A stretch of DNA of 64,000 nucleotides from assembly GCA_028726465.1 (NCBI GenBank), contig JAQYQB010000010.1, forward strand, positions 62,001 through 126,000. The letters are read 5' to 3'. The notes beneath the pieces were generated by a model. That model saw only the letters and a program-made list of their open reading frames with translations, made no database searches and was not told the DNA's origin. This DNA comes from Mycobacteriaceae bacterium (lineage in GTDB: Bacteria > Actinomycetota > Actinomycetes > Mycobacteriales > Mycobacteriaceae). Shown here in pieces: positions 19,611 through 29,306 of the stretch. Each line of letters opens with the position of its first letter. The first letter of the stretch is position 1. Made by a program: the position numbers and the translations under genes.

Positions 19611-19637
19611 TAACGGACGCCAATCCACCGAAGCGGG

Positions 19638-19653
19638 TGTGGCAATCAACACA
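19638..19653 (+). promoter_or_regulatory. Candidate GlxR/CRP-type operator before dcu
   Basis: TGTG-N8-CACA, 16 bases, about 85 bases before the dcu start. It keeps the outer bases of the GlxR consensus (TGTGA-N6-TCACA) but not the inner A and T. Position and symmetry are seen; factor identity is a guess. Confidence 0.25.
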
Positions 19654-19738
19654 ACCGGGCATTTCAATTGGGATGAATCACCCCGGCGGGGCACAATAGT
19701 AACGTAGTGATAATTTTTTACAACGTTTGGAGACCTCC

Positions 19739-21046
19739 ATGGTTGTTATCCATATCTTGATTGTCCTCGCGGCAATCTTCCTGGGCGCCCGGCTGGGCTC
19801 CATCGCCATTGGTTTCGCCGGCGGCTTGGGCGTGTTGGCCCTGGGCCTGACCGGAGTGCCGGTCACCCGCGAAGACATTCCCTTCGACGTCATCGGCATC
19901 ATCATGTGCGTCATCGCCGCCATCGCCGCCATGCAGCGCGCCGGTGGCATGGACTACCTCGTCCACCTGGCCGAGCGCCTGTTGCGCAAAAACCCCCGCC
20001 AGATCACCTATTTCGCCCCGGTCGTCACTTGGCTGATGACTGTGCTCGCCGGCACCGGCCACACCGCGTTTTCGACCATGCCCGTCATCGTGGAGGTCGC
20101 CAAGGAGGGCGGCGTGCGTCCGTCGCGCCCGCTGTCGATTGCGGTCGTCGCCTCCCAGATGGCTATCTGTGCCTCGCCGATTTCCGCAGCCGTCGTGCTG
20201 ATGGCGTCCCTCCTGGAGCCTGCCGGCGTGGGCTACCTGCAGGTGCTGGCCGTCCTCATCCCGGCGACCTTCCTGTCCATCTTCCCGGCGGCCTGGCTGG
20301 CCAACAAGATGGGCAAGGAGCTGGACGTCGATCCGGTCTACCTCGAGCGCAAGGCCGCCGGCCGCGTCAAGGAACCCATCGGGGCGTCCTCGTTTACCCC
20401 GGCACCGGGCGCGAAGCTGTCGGTTCTCATCTTCCTGGTCGCCATCGTCATCGTGATGCTCTGGGCCACCATCACCTCGGAGCAGGTCGGCCTGATTGCA
20501 GAACCGACCCTGCCGCGTAACGAGGCCATCATGGCCGTCATGCTGACTGCCGCCACCGCCATCGTCATGGCCACCAAGATCCCGGCCGGCGATGTCCTGA
20601 GCACGCAGGTCTTCAAGTCCGGCATGTCCGCGTGCGTCTGCGTGCTGGGCGTGGCCTGGCTGGGCACCACCCTCATCAACCACTACATCGAGGACATCCA
20701 GGCCCTGGCCGGCGACGTTATCCAGGCCACCCCGTGGCTGCTGGCCGTCGTGCTCTTCCTGGCCGCCGCACTGTTGTACTCCCAGGCCGCTACCACCAAG
20801 GCCCTCATGCCGGCCGCCCTGGCGCTGGGCGTTAGCCCGCTCACGGCTCTGGCAGCGTTCCCGGCGGTTTCCGCCTTGTTCGTCCTGCCGACCTACCCGA
20901 CGCTGCTTGCGGCGGTGGAGATGGACGACACCGGCTCGACCCGAATCGGCAAGGCAGTGTTCAACCACCCGTTCCTGGTCCCCGGCGTGGTCAGCATCGT
21001 GCTGTCCATCGTGCTTTGCTACGCCATCGGGGCAGTGGTGGTCTAG
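19739..21046 (+). CDS. Anaerobic C4-dicarboxylate transporter, DcuA/DcuB family
   Basis: Exchanges fumarate, malate or aspartate for succinate across the membrane, mainly under oxygen limitation. It has 435 residues with about 10-12 membrane segments. Family stretches are LGARLGSIAIGFAGGLGVL at the start, the conserved GTGHTAFSTMPVI and ASPISAAVV re-entrant regions, and a C-terminal hydrophobic helix pair. The ATG at 19739 has GGAG 7 bases upstream; the TTG at 19727 is an unlikely alternative. It lies downstream of aspA, the usual partner enzyme. Whether it is DcuA or DcuB cannot be decided here. Confidence 0.9.
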   Translation: MVVIHILIVLAAIFLGARLGSIAIGFAGGLGVLALGLTGVPVTREDIPFDVIGIIMCVIAAIAAMQRAGGMDYLVHLAERLLRKNPRQITYFAPVVTWLMTVLAGTGHTAFSTMPVIVEVAKEGGVRPSRPLSIAVVASQMAICASPISAAVVLMASLLEPAGVGYLQVLAVLIPATFLSIFPAAWLANKMGKELDVDPVYLERKAAGRVKEPIGASSFTPAPGAKLSVLIFLVAIVIVMLWATITSEQVGLIAEPTLPRNEAIMAVMLTAATAIVMATKIPAGDVLSTQVFKSGMSACVCVLGVAWLGTTLINHYIEDIQALAGDVIQATPWLLAVVLFLAAALLYSQAATTKALMPAALALGVSPLTALAAFPAVSALFVLPTYPTLLAAVEMDDTGSTRIGKAVFNHPFLVPGVVSIVLSIVLCYAIGAVVV

Positions 21047-21174
21047 GCCCACCGGGGAGGGCATCCCCAGCTTTCTCGTCACCTCGGCGCCGCAGTACAA
21101 CAGCGGTTCCGGGGTGATTTTTCTATCGCTTTGGGTCTATGGATGAAACTGGCCACACGGGCGCGCCAGCTCGG

Positions 21175-21180
21175 TACGAT
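21175..21180 (+). promoter_or_regulatory. -10 box of fhs, probably leaderless
   Basis: TACGAT ends 7 bases before the ATG at 21188. Confidence 0.45.
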
Positions 21181-21187
21181 AGGGACC

Positions 21188-22852
21188 ATGACTACTCAGC
21201 CATCCGATGTTGAAATCGCTCAGTCCCACCAGTTGCAGCCCATCGCCGATATCGCGGAGAAAGCCGGCCTGCCCGCCGACGCCCTCATCCCGTACGGCAC
21301 CACCAAGGCCAAGGTCGATATCACCAAGCTGGACCACTCCCGCGAGCACGGCAAGCTCGTGCTGGTTACCGGCGTGTCCCCGACGCCGGCCGGCGAGGGC
21401 AAGTCCACCGTCCTGATTGGTCTTACCGACGCCATCGCCAAGCTGGGCAAGAAGGCCATCGTGGCCCTGCGCGAGCCCTCCCAGGGCCCAGTCATGGGCA
21501 TCAAGGGCGGCGCCGCCGGCGGCGGCTACTCCCAGATCGTGCCGATGGAGGACATCAACCTGCACTTCACCGGCGACCTGCACGCCATCGCCGCGGCGAC
21601 CAACACGCTGGCCGCCATCATCGACAACCACATCCACCAGGGAAACCAGCTGAACATCGACCCGCGGCGGGTGACCTGGCAGCGCTGCCTGGACGTCAAC
21701 GACCGCGCCCTGCGCGGCGTCGTCACCGGCCTGGGCGGCCCGGCCCACGGCGTGCCGGCGGAGACCGGCTTCACCATCACGGCCGCCTCCGAGATCATGG
21801 CCATCCTCGGCCTGGCCACCAGCCTGGAGGACCTGAAGAAGCGCTTGGGCGATATCACCGTGGGCTACACCTACGACCAGGCCCCGGTCACCGCCCGTGT
21901 CCTCGAGGCCGAGGGGGCGCTTACCGCGCTGATGCGCGATGCCCTCAACCCGAACCTGGTCCAGACCCTGGGCGGGACCCCCGCGTTCGTACACGGCGGC
22001 CCCTTCGCCAACATCGCGCACGGCTGCAACACCCTGCTGGCCACGCAGACCGCCCTGGAATACGGCGAGGTCGTGCTCAGCGAGGCCGGTTTCGGCGCCG
22101 ACCTGGGCGGCGAGAAGTTCGTGGACATCAAGTCCCGCTTCGGCGAGCTGAACGTGGACGCCGCCGTGGTGGTGGCCACCATCCGCTCCCAGAAGTACAA
22201 CGGCGGCGTGGCCAAGGACGAGCTGACCAACGAAAACGTCGAGGCCCTCGAGAAGGGCGTGGTGAACCTGCAGCGCCACGTCGAAAACGTGCGCAAGTTC
22301 GGCGTCACCCCGGTGGTCGCGCTCAACCTCTTCCCGTCGGATACCCAGGCCGAGCGTGACTTCATGCGCGACTGGGCCGAGAAGGTCGGCGTGCAGCTGG
22401 CCGAGGTCGAGGTCTTCACCAAGGGCGGCGACGGCGCCCTCGAGCTGGGCCAGATCGTCCTGGACAACCTGGGCGGCAACTCCGCGCCGCTGTACGACCC
22501 GGCGGAGGGCATCGAAGCCTCCATCGAGAAGATCGCCACGGAGATCTACCGCGCGGACAAGGTCGAGTACGGCTCCAAGGCCATCAAGGACCTGAAGTAC
22601 CTGAAGGACAACGGCTGGGACACGCTCCCGGTGGTCATCTCGAAGACCCAGTACTCCTTCTCGGACGACGCCCAGGCCCTGGGCGCCCCGGAAGGACACA
22701 CGCTGCACGTGCGCGAGCTGCTGCCGCGTACCGGCGCGGGCTTCGTGGTCGCCCTGACCGGCAACGTCATGACCATGCCGGGCCTGCCGAAGAAGCCGGC
22801 GGCCAACAACATCGACGTCGACGCCGACGGCCTCATCTCCGGCCTGTTCTAG
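21188..22852 (+). CDS. fhs: Formate--tetrahydrofolate ligase
   Basis: Makes 10-formyl-THF from formate, THF and ATP, feeding one-carbon metabolism. It has 554 residues, the normal length. Motifs: the P-loop-like TPAGEGKSTV, REPSQGPVMGIKGGAAGGGYSQ, DLHAIAAATN, and GGPFANIAHGCN. The start is set by a -10 box 7 bases upstream. It has its own terminator. Not all corynebacteria carry fhs; with the adjacent dcu gene it looks like an accessory insertion between aspA and the recB-like gene (by recall of the C. glutamicum order). Identity very secure. Confidence 0.96.
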   Translation: MTTQPSDVEIAQSHQLQPIADIAEKAGLPADALIPYGTTKAKVDITKLDHSREHGKLVLVTGVSPTPAGEGKSTVLIGLTDAIAKLGKKAIVALREPSQGPVMGIKGGAAGGGYSQIVPMEDINLHFTGDLHAIAAATNTLAAIIDNHIHQGNQLNIDPRRVTWQRCLDVNDRALRGVVTGLGGPAHGVPAETGFTITAASEIMAILGLATSLEDLKKRLGDITVGYTYDQAPVTARVLEAEGALTALMRDALNPNLVQTLGGTPAFVHGGPFANIAHGCNTLLATQTALEYGEVVLSEAGFGADLGGEKFVDIKSRFGELNVDAAVVVATIRSQKYNGGVAKDELTNENVEALEKGVVNLQRHVENVRKFGVTPVVALNLFPSDTQAERDFMRDWAEKVGVQLAEVEVFTKGGDGALELGQIVLDNLGGNSAPLYDPAEGIEASIEKIATEIYRADKVEYGSKAIKDLKYLKDNGWDTLPVVISKTQYSFSDDAQALGAPEGHTLHVRELLPRTGAGFVVALTGNVMTMPGLPKKPAANNIDVDADGLISGLF

Positions 22853-22875
22853 GCTTTACATAGCTTAAGGATCGC

Positions 22876-22922
22876 GAAACCCCGCGGCCCGAACTTTCGA
22901 GTTTCGGGCCTGCGGGGTTTTA
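22876..22922. terminator. Bidirectional terminator after fhs
   Basis: AAACCCCGC pairs with GCGGGGTTT, enclosing GCCCGAA/TTCGGGC. T-runs are present on both strands. It serves fhs and the convergent nuclease gene. Confidence 0.88.
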
Positions 22923-22998
22923 CGCGTTGCGCAGGGCTTTCCGCCGGTAGGGCTGCAGGCCGAGCCGGGGCAGAATAACGGGCGCGGCGGAAGGCCGG

Positions 22999-23862
22999 CT
23001 AGCTGGTGGGGGCGGCATCGGCCGCCGAGCCGGGCCAGCCCGGGTAGGCCGGGGGAGCGCCTCCGAAGGCCGGGCACAGGTCCTGGAAGGAACACCAGCC
23101 GCACAGCTTCGAGGTCTTCGGGTGGAAGGTGCCGGCCTTGCCGTCGCCTTCGATGCGCGCCCATAACTCGCCGAGATCGCGCTCGAAGTACTCGAGTTCC
23201 TCGCGGCTGGGGGTCAAAAACATCGAGTCGATGACCTTGAGGTACATCAGGCGCAGCTGGGTGGGGATGGTGCCCAGCAGGCGCCAGTAGACCAGCGCGT
23301 AGAAGCGCATCTGGAACTGCGCCGAGTGGCTGAACCTAGGCGCCGGCTTCTTGCCGGTCTTGTAGTCGACCACGCGGACCTCACCGGTCGGGGCGACGTC
23401 GACGCGGTCGATGAACCCGCGCACGGGCACGCCGTTGGGCAGGACCGTGTTGACGTACATCTCGACTTCTTGGCAGTCGAAGCCCTGCGGGTTTTCCATC
23501 TCGAAATAGCCCTTGACCAGCGCGCGGGCCTGGACGAAGAAATCGAGGGTCTGATCTTCGGGCACCAGCTCGTCCAGCTCGGCGTCCCCGGCGCGCATTT
23601 TCTCCCAGGCCGGCTTGATCATCTTCACCGCGGCTGGATAGGTGCGCTGCTCGCGCGGCAGCTCGTGCATTTCCTCCAGGACGGCGTGGACCAGGGTGCC
23701 CTTGACCTGCGCCAAGGTCTTGGGCTCCGGGAGGCGGTCGATCGCGCGGAAACGGTAGAGGAGGGGGCACTGCTGGTAGTCGGAGGCGCGGGAGGGCGAT
23801 AGCGCCAGGGGCCGCGGCTTGCGCGGCTGGGCCGGGGTAGCGGGCTGGGAAGATTCAGTCAT
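22999..23862 (-). CDS. RecB-family PD-(D/E)XK nuclease with Fe-S cysteines
   Basis: A 287-residue nuclease of the Cas4/RecB-C-terminal type and homologue of Mtb Rv2119. Residue 32 is the first cluster Cys (YQQCPLLYRF), and three more lie in LCGWCSFQDLCP near residues 253-262, together enough for a 4Fe-4S cluster. Nuclease motifs are the His of GTLVHAVLEE, the Asp of GFIDRVDV, and VVDYKTGKK (Asp and Lys). No CRISPR array or cas gene is nearby, so a repair role is more likely than adaptation. It is divergent from the M18 peptidase. Family secure, role unknown. Confidence 0.9.
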   Translation of the reverse strand: MTESSQPATPAQPRKPRPLALSPSRASDYQQCPLLYRFRAIDRLPEPKTLAQVKGTLVHAVLEEMHELPREQRTYPAAVKMIKPAWEKMRAGDAELDELVPEDQTLDFFVQARALVKGYFEMENPQGFDCQEVEMYVNTVLPNGVPVRGFIDRVDVAPTGEVRVVDYKTGKKPAPRFSHSAQFQMRFYALVYWRLLGTIPTQLRLMYLKVIDSMFLTPSREELEYFERDLGELWARIEGDGKAGTFHPKTSKLCGWCSFQDLCPAFGGAPPAYPGWPGSAADAAPTS

Positions 23863-23908
23863 GGTGTTTTTACCCTATCGCGCGCGCGGACGTGGCAAGG
23901 TAGAGGGT

Positions 23909-25183
23909 ATGACTAGCACGCAGGATTTCCTCGACTTCATTGACGCTTCCCCGAGTTCCTACCACGCCGCGGCCAACGTGGAACGCGAGCTGGTGGCAGC
24001 CGGTTTCCAACGCCAGCGCGAGGAGGACGCGTGGGACGTGAGCCCCGGCGGTCACGTTGTGGTCCGCGGGGGCGCCGTGATGGCTTATATCGTCCCGCCC
24101 CGGCTGGCTGAGGGCGCGGGCGAGAAGTTGCGGGGCTTTCGGATCGTCGGTTCCCACACCGATTCGCCGGGGTTCACGGTCAAGCCCGAGCCGGATTTCC
24201 AGCATGCCGGCTGGGACCAGATCGGGGTGGAGGTCTACGGCGGGCCGATTCTGCACTCTTGGTTCGACCGAGAGCTGACCCTGGCCGGTCAGGTGACCCT
24301 GCGGGACCAGACCACGCACCTGGTCAGCACCGGCCCCATCCTGCGGATCCCGAACCTGGCCATCCACATGGTGCGCAAGGACGAGTTCACCCCGGACCGC
24401 CAGTTCCACCTGCAGCCGGTCTGGCAGCTCAGTGACGGGGGCAAGTATGCCTCGCTGGGCGAGTACGTCGCCGAGCAGCTGGGGGTGCAGGCCACGGACA
24501 TCGCCGCGTTCAACCTGATTACTGCCGCCGCGCAGCCGGCCGGACTGTTCGGCCCGGCCGAAGAGTTCATCGCCGCCGGCCGGATGGACAATTTGAGCTC
24601 CGTGCACGCTAGCCTGCAGGCCTTCAAGGCCGCGGCCCAGGGCTACGACGGCCCTGACGTGTTGGTGATGGCCGCCTTCGACCACGAGGAGGTCGGCTCC
24701 AACTCGCGCTACGGCGCGGCGGGCCCCATCCTGGCCGATATCCTCCAGCGCACTGCCGTCGGCCTGGGCGCCAGCGGCGACGATCTCTTCCGCGTCTTCG
24801 CCCAGTCGCACTGCGTGTCGGCGGACGCGGCGCACTCGGTGCACCCCAACTACGCACAGAAGCACGATCCGCACCACCAGCCGCTCATCGGCCACGGCCC
24901 GGTGACCAAGATCAACGGCAAGCAGCGCTACGCCTCCGACTCCGAATCCATCACCCGCTGGGAGAACGCCTGCCGGCGCGCGGGCGTGCCCTTCCAGCGC
25001 TTCGTGGCCAACAACGACGTGCCCTGCGGCAGCACCATCGGGCCGATTACCGCCACCCGCTTAGGCATCGAGACCGTGGACATCGGCGTGCCCATGCTGT
25101 CGATGCACTCGGCGCGCGAGATGGTCGGCGTTTCTGACCAGGCTGCACTGTCCGGCGCGCTGCTGGAATACCTGGTCGGCTAA
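23909..25183 (+). CDS. M18 family aminopeptidase
   Basis: A zinc aminopeptidase of 424 residues that removes N-terminal residues from peptides in the cytoplasm (aspartyl aminopeptidase-like). Metal ligands are seen in VGSHTDSPGF, AAGRMDNLSS, FDHEEVGSNSRYGA and a late MLSMHSAREM (His). The ATG at 23909 begins the conserved MTSTQDFLDFIDASPSSYHA. trmI follows 81 bases downstream in the same direction, in the order known from Mtb and C. glutamicum. Identity secure. Confidence 0.94.
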   Translation: MTSTQDFLDFIDASPSSYHAAANVERELVAAGFQRQREEDAWDVSPGGHVVVRGGAVMAYIVPPRLAEGAGEKLRGFRIVGSHTDSPGFTVKPEPDFQHAGWDQIGVEVYGGPILHSWFDRELTLAGQVTLRDQTTHLVSTGPILRIPNLAIHMVRKDEFTPDRQFHLQPVWQLSDGGKYASLGEYVAEQLGVQATDIAAFNLITAAAQPAGLFGPAEEFIAAGRMDNLSSVHASLQAFKAAAQGYDGPDVLVMAAFDHEEVGSNSRYGAAGPILADILQRTAVGLGASGDDLFRVFAQSHCVSADAAHSVHPNYAQKHDPHHQPLIGHGPVTKINGKQRYASDSESITRWENACRRAGVPFQRFVANNDVPCGSTIGPITATRLGIETVDIGVPMLSMHSAREMVGVSDQAALSGALLEYLVG

Positions 25184-25264
25184 AATAGCCGGGTTGACTG
25201 GTCCCCGCTTCACAACGGGCGGCCAGCCTTTCTGGCCCAATAAGATGCAAGGAGCAACAAGCAC

Positions 25265-26101
25265 ATGGCCTATTCCGGCCCCTTCCAGTACGGCGACCGC
25301 GTCCAGCTCACCGATGCCAAGCGCCGGCACTACACCATCGTCCTAGCCGAGGGTGGTCAGTTCCACTCGCATAAGGGCATCATCGAGCACAGCCAGATCG
25401 TAGGCCTCGACGAGGGTTCGGTGGTCACCTCCAGCCTGGGCTCGGACTTCCTGCTCTTCCGCCACCTGATGGTGGACCACGTGCTGTCGATGCCCCGCGG
25501 CGCGGCCGTCATCTACCCCAAGGACTCGGCCCAGATCCTGGTTGAGGGCGATATCTTCATGGGCGCCCGCGTACTGGAGGCCGGCGCCGGCTCGGGCGCG
25601 CTGTCGATGACCCTGCTGCGCGCAGTTGGCCCGGAGGGCCAGGTCTTTTCCTACGAGGTGCGCGACGACCACCTGGAATACGCCGTGGACAACGTCAAGG
25701 AATACTTCGGCGAGACACCGGAGTGGTGGACCCCGCGCCTGGGCGATCTGGCCGACGTGCAGGTCGAAGACCTGGGTGGCCCGGTCGACCGGATTATCCT
25801 GGACATGCTGGAGCCCTGGGAGCACCTGGAGAAGGTCCGCGACCTGCTGATCCCGGGTGGCGTCTTCATGACGTACGTGGCCACCGTGCCGCAGCTGATG
25901 AAGGTGATGGAAGGCATCCGTGAGCTCAAGTGCTTTACCGAGCCGCGTGCCTGGGAATCCCTGGTCCGCGAGTGGAAGGTCGAGGGCCTGGCCACGCGCC
26001 CGGAGCACCGCATGAACGCGCACACGGCCTTCCTCATCTGGACCCGTCGCCTGGCCGACGGGGTGACGCCGCCGCGCCCGCAGCGCCGCGCCCGCCGTTA
26101 G
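25265..26101 (+). CDS. trmI: tRNA (adenine-58-N1)-methyltransferase TrmI
   Basis: Methylates N1 of A58 in the T loop of tRNA, using SAM. It has 278 residues and is an orthologue of Mtb Rv2118c. The N-terminal beta domain (FQYGDRVQLTDAKRRHYTIVLAEGGQFHSHKG) is followed by the SAM motif VLEAGAGSGALSM, the acidic turn SYEVRDDHLEYA, and DRIILDMLEPWEHL. AAGGAG precedes the ATG by about 10 bases. It lies just before arc, as in mycobacteria. Identity very secure. Confidence 0.95.
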   Translation: MAYSGPFQYGDRVQLTDAKRRHYTIVLAEGGQFHSHKGIIEHSQIVGLDEGSVVTSSLGSDFLLFRHLMVDHVLSMPRGAAVIYPKDSAQILVEGDIFMGARVLEAGAGSGALSMTLLRAVGPEGQVFSYEVRDDHLEYAVDNVKEYFGETPEWWTPRLGDLADVQVEDLGGPVDRIILDMLEPWEHLEKVRDLLIPGGVFMTYVATVPQLMKVMEGIRELKCFTEPRAWESLVREWKVEGLATRPEHRMNAHTAFLIWTRRLADGVTPPRPQRRARR

Positions 26102-26173
26102 GGAATCTATCCGCGGGGGATAGGCAACCCCGCACAATGTTGGGGCGGATAGTCCGCTCGTCGCTAAAAACGT

Positions 26174-26179
26174 TAGGGT
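26174..26179 (+). promoter_or_regulatory. -10 box of arc and the pup operon, probably leaderless
   Basis: TAGGGT ends 6 bases before the ATG at 26186. A small hairpin (CTATCC/GGATAG, 26107-26123) lies upstream. Confidence 0.45.
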
Positions 26180-26185
26180 AGTGAC

Positions 26186-27730
26186 ATGGATGACACGAAA
26201 GAGTTGCGTCGCCAGATTTCACAGCTGGCCGACCGCAACGCGAAGCTCGCGGAGCTGCTGAAGGATTCGCGCGACAAGCTCGGCCAGCTCGCCGCCGATG
26301 TCAACGCCTTGGCCGAGCCGGCCTCGACCTACGGCACGTTCCTGGGCTATAGCCAGACTCCTTCCGGCGGCCGTGAGGAGGCCGAGGTCTTTACCAACGG
26401 GCGCCACATGCGCCTGAAAATCTCCCCCGAGGTGGAGCAGGGCTCCCTGCGGGTGGGCCAGCAGGTGCGCATCGGCGATGGCATCGTCGTAGTCGAGGGC
26501 GTGGCAGCCCAGCGTACCGGGCACCTGGCCACCGTGTTGGAGCGCCTGGGCCCCGACCGAGCCCTGGTCACCAACGGCCCGGCCGACGAGGGGGTCATCA
26601 CCCTGGCCGAGTCGCTGCGCGATTCGCTGCGCGCCGGCGATACCGTGCTGGCGGATACGAAGGCCGGCATCGGGCTGGAGGTCGTCGCCAAGACGGAGGT
26701 TTCCCAGCTGTCCCTGGAGGAGATCCCCGAGGTCGAGTTTTCTGATATCGGCGGCCTGGACGCGCAGATCACCCAGATCCGGGACTCGGTGGAACTGCCC
26801 TTTCTGCACCCGGAGCTCTACCGCTCCTTCGAGCTGCACCCGCCCAAGGGCGTTCTGCTCTACGGCCCGCCGGGCTGTGGCAAGACGCTCATCGCCAAGG
26901 CGGTGGCCCACTCCCTGGCGCAGAAGATGGGGGCGGGCGAGCCCAGCTACTTCCTCAACGTCAAGGGGCCGGAGCTGCTCAACAAATTCGTGGGCGAGAC
27001 CGAGCGCAAGATCCGCCTGATCTTCGAGCGCGCCCGCGAGCTGGCCGGCAAGTCCACCAACCGCCCGGTCATCATCTTTTTCGACGAGATGGAGTCCATC
27101 TTCCGCACCCGCGGCTCGGGCGTGTCCTCCGACATGGAGACCACGGTCGTCCCGCAGCTGCTGGCTGAGCTCGACGGCGTGGAGGACCTGCGCAACGTCA
27201 TCGTCATCGGCGCGACGAACCGCGAGGAGCTTATCGACCCGGCGATCATGCGCCCGGGCCGCCTCGACATCAAGATTCGCGTCAGCCGGCCCAACAAGCA
27301 GGGCGCGCGCGAAATCATGCAGCGCCATTTCCCGGAGTCCATCCCGCACGCGGGAGACCGGGAGGCGCTGATCTCGTCGAGCATCGCGGAGCTTTTCGCC
27401 CCGCGCCCGTTCGTCAACCTGCACCACGCCGACGACTCGGTGACCACTCTCCATTATCGCGACTTCGTGTCCGGCGCGATGATCGCCAATATCGTGGCCC
27501 GTGCCAAGAAGCTGGCCATCAAGGAGTCCCTGGCCACGGGCAAGCAGGCGGCCATCGAGATGCGCCACTTGTCCCAGGCGATCGCGGCCGAGCAGTCGGA
27601 GAGCGAGCACGTGCCGACCTCGACCAACCCGGAGGAGTGGGCCAAGATCGTCGGCGGCAACGCCACCGGGCAGCCCATCACGCACGTCGAATTGATTGGA
27701 TTTAGGAGCCCCACGTGGCACGCCTTCTAG
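26186..27730 (+). CDS. arc: ARC/Mpa AAA+ unfoldase of the Pup pathway
   Basis: A ring ATPase that binds Pup-tagged proteins and unfolds them. It has 514 residues. An N-terminal coiled coil (about 1-45) recruits Pup. Tandem OB domains follow (about 50-190), then the AAA+ module with Walker A GPPGCGKT, Walker [10 protein letters not shown] and an arginine-finger region RPGRLDI. The C-terminus reads SPTWHAF and lacks the GQYL tail that Mtb Mpa uses to open the proteasome gate, in line with the missing prcBA. dop starts inside its last 16 bases. In C. glutamicum the orthologue acts without a proteasome, for example in iron release from ferritin. Identity very secure. Confidence 0.96.
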   Translation: MDDTKELRRQISQLADRNAKLAELLKDSRDKLGQLAADVNALAEPASTYGTFLGYSQTPSGGREEAEVFTNGRHMRLKISPEVEQGSLRVGQQVRIGDGIVVVEGVAAQRTGHLATVLERLGPDRALVTNGPADEGVITLAESLRDSLRAGDTVLADTKAGIGLEVVAKTEVSQLSLEEIPEVEFSDIGGLDAQITQIRDSVELPFLHPELYRSFELHPPKGVLLYGPPGCGKTLIAKAVAHSLAQKMGAGEPSYFLNVKGPELLNKFVGETERKIRLIFERARELAGKSTNRPVIIFFDEMESIFRTRGSGVSSDMETTVVPQLLAELDGVEDLRNVIVIGATNREELIDPAIMRPGRLDIKIRVSRPNKQGAREIMQRHFPESIPHAGDREALISSSIAELFAPRPFVNLHHADDSVTTLHYRDFVSGAMIANIVARAKKLAIKESLATGKQAAIEMRHLSQAIAAEQSESEHVPTSTNPEEWAKIVGGNATGQPITHVELIGFRSPTWHAF

Positions 27731-29232
27731 GAACCGAGACCGAATACGCCATCGTGACCCCCGATCGGCCGGATTTCTCGCCGATCGTCTCCTCGACCCA
27801 CGCGGTGGTCGCCTACGCCGCCCTGCACACCGACGCCCGCACGCGCTGGGACTTCGCCGAGGAGCACCCGCTGCGCGACAGCCGCGGCTTCGACCTCAAG
27901 CGCTACCAGACCGTCCCAGTGGTGGACCCGCACGCCATCGGCGTGGCCAACGTGGTCACTGCCTCCGGCGCGCGCTTCTACGTCGACCATGCCCACCCGG
28001 AGTATTCCTCGCCGGAGTGCCGGAACGCCTGGGAGGGCATGCTCTACGATGCCGCGGGCGACGTGGTGCTGCGCAAGGCGGCCGCGGCCGTGGCCCAGCT
28101 GACGGCACAGGATACCTCGGTCTTAAGTGATCACGAGCCCTGCCCGCCGCTGAAGTTCTACAAGAACAACGTGGACGGCAAGGGGGCATCATACGGCTCC
28201 CACGAGAACTACCAGTGGTCGCGCAGCACTGACTTCGATGACCTAGCCCAGGGCCTCATCCCGTTCTTCGTTACCCGGCAGGTTGTTACCGGCGCCGGGC
28301 GCGTCGGGCTTGGCCCGGAGGGCGAGGAGCCCGGTTTCCAGATTTCCCAACGCGCGGACTATATCGAGCAGGAGATCTCCCTGGAGACCACGCTCAACCG
28401 CGGCATCATCAATACCCGCGACGAGCCGCACGCCGACGCCCACCAGTTCGGGCGCCTGCACGTCATCATCGGCGACGCCAATATGTCGCAGACCTCCAAC
28501 TTGCTGAAGCTGGGGATGACCTCCCTGGTCATGGACGCCATCGAGGCCGGCGTGGACTTCGGCGACGTGCGCCTGGCCAACCCGGTCGAGGCCGTGAGCA
28601 CCGTCAGCCGGGACTTGGAGCTCAAGGAGGAGCTGCCGCTGCGCGGCGGCGGCGAGGCGACCGCGTTGGAAATCCTGTCCGTCTACCGTTCGCGGGTTAG
28701 CGCGGACACCGACGCCGAGCGCGAGGTCCTGCGCCGCTGGGACGAGGTTATCGAGCTGCTCGATGCCGATCCCCTGCAGGCCGCGCACTTGCTGGACTGG
28801 GTAGCCAAGTACCGCCTCATCAAGGGCTACCTGGATCGCGGGGTGACCGCGGATGACCCCAAGCTGGCGCTCATTGACCTGCAGTACACCGACATCGACC
28901 CGGCCAAGTCCCTCTACCACGCGCTGGTGCGCCGCGGGCAGCTGCGCACCTTGGTCAGCGAGGAGGAGATCGAGCGTGCCGCCGAGGTCGCCCCGCCGGG
29001 TTCCCGGGCGGGCCTGCGGGGAGCGTTCATGCAGCACTACGCCGCCGATCTGATCTCGGCGAACTGGCAGTACGTGGCGCTTCGCCAGGGCGATCTCACC
29101 GCGCTTTTCGAGCTGGACGAACTCCTAACGGCGCCGCCGGAGACCCGCGAGGCGATAATCCACGGCGAGCTGGGGATCGACCAGCTCATCTCCCGGCTTA
29201 AGACCGAGGGGATTAGCCCGGAGTACCGTTAG
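27715..29232 (+). CDS. dop: Pup deamidase/depupylase
   Basis: Converts the C-terminal Gln of Pup to Glu and removes Pup from targets. It has 505 residues and a glutamine-synthetase-like fold. Motifs: [14 protein letters not shown] (metal-binding Glu, catalytic region), [33 protein letters not shown], and [30 protein letters not shown] start with GGAG 5 bases upstream; it overlaps the arc end by 16 bases, so translation is probably coupled. Dop is needed here because Pup ends in GGQ. Identity very secure. Confidence 0.96.
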   Translation: MARLLGTETEYAIVTPDRPDFSPIVSSTHAVVAYAALHTDARTRWDFAEEHPLRDSRGFDLKRYQTVPVVDPHAIGVANVVTASGARFYVDHAHPEYSSPECRNAWEGMLYDAAGDVVLRKAAAAVAQLTAQDTSVLSDHEPCPPLKFYKNNVDGKGASYGSHENYQWSRSTDFDDLAQGLIPFFVTRQVVTGAGRVGLGPEGEEPGFQISQRADYIEQEISLETTLNRGIINTRDEPHADAHQFGRLHVIIGDANMSQTSNLLKLGMTSLVMDAIEAGVDFGDVRLANPVEAVSTVSRDLELKEELPLRGGGEATALEILSVYRSRVSADTDAEREVLRRWDEVIELLDADPLQAAHLLDWVAKYRLIKGYLDRGVTADDPKLALIDLQYTDIDPAKSLYHALVRRGQLRTLVSEEEIERAAEVAPPGSRAGLRGAFMQHYAADLISANWQYVALRQGDLTALFELDELLTAPPETREAIIHGELGIDQLISRLKTEGISPEYR

Positions 29233-29306
29233 AACTAGTAGCACTAGCGAAGCTTTAGACACACGCACCTTAAAGGCACCGGCCTGGGAAGGGAGAAGAC
29301 AACACC

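Noticed and set aside
21137..22708. 523-codon minus-strand frame opposite fhs
   Set aside because: Same antisense effect; fhs motifs on the plus strand are unambiguous.
22999..23862. Cas4 of a CRISPR system
   Set aside because: The Cys and nuclease motifs are Cas4-like, but there is no repeat array or other cas gene in the window, and the gene is a conserved actinobacterial RecB-like nuclease at its usual place.
27715..27730. Frameshift between arc and dop
   Set aside because: dop has its own ribosome binding site and start, and both proteins are full length; this is an ordinary overlap.
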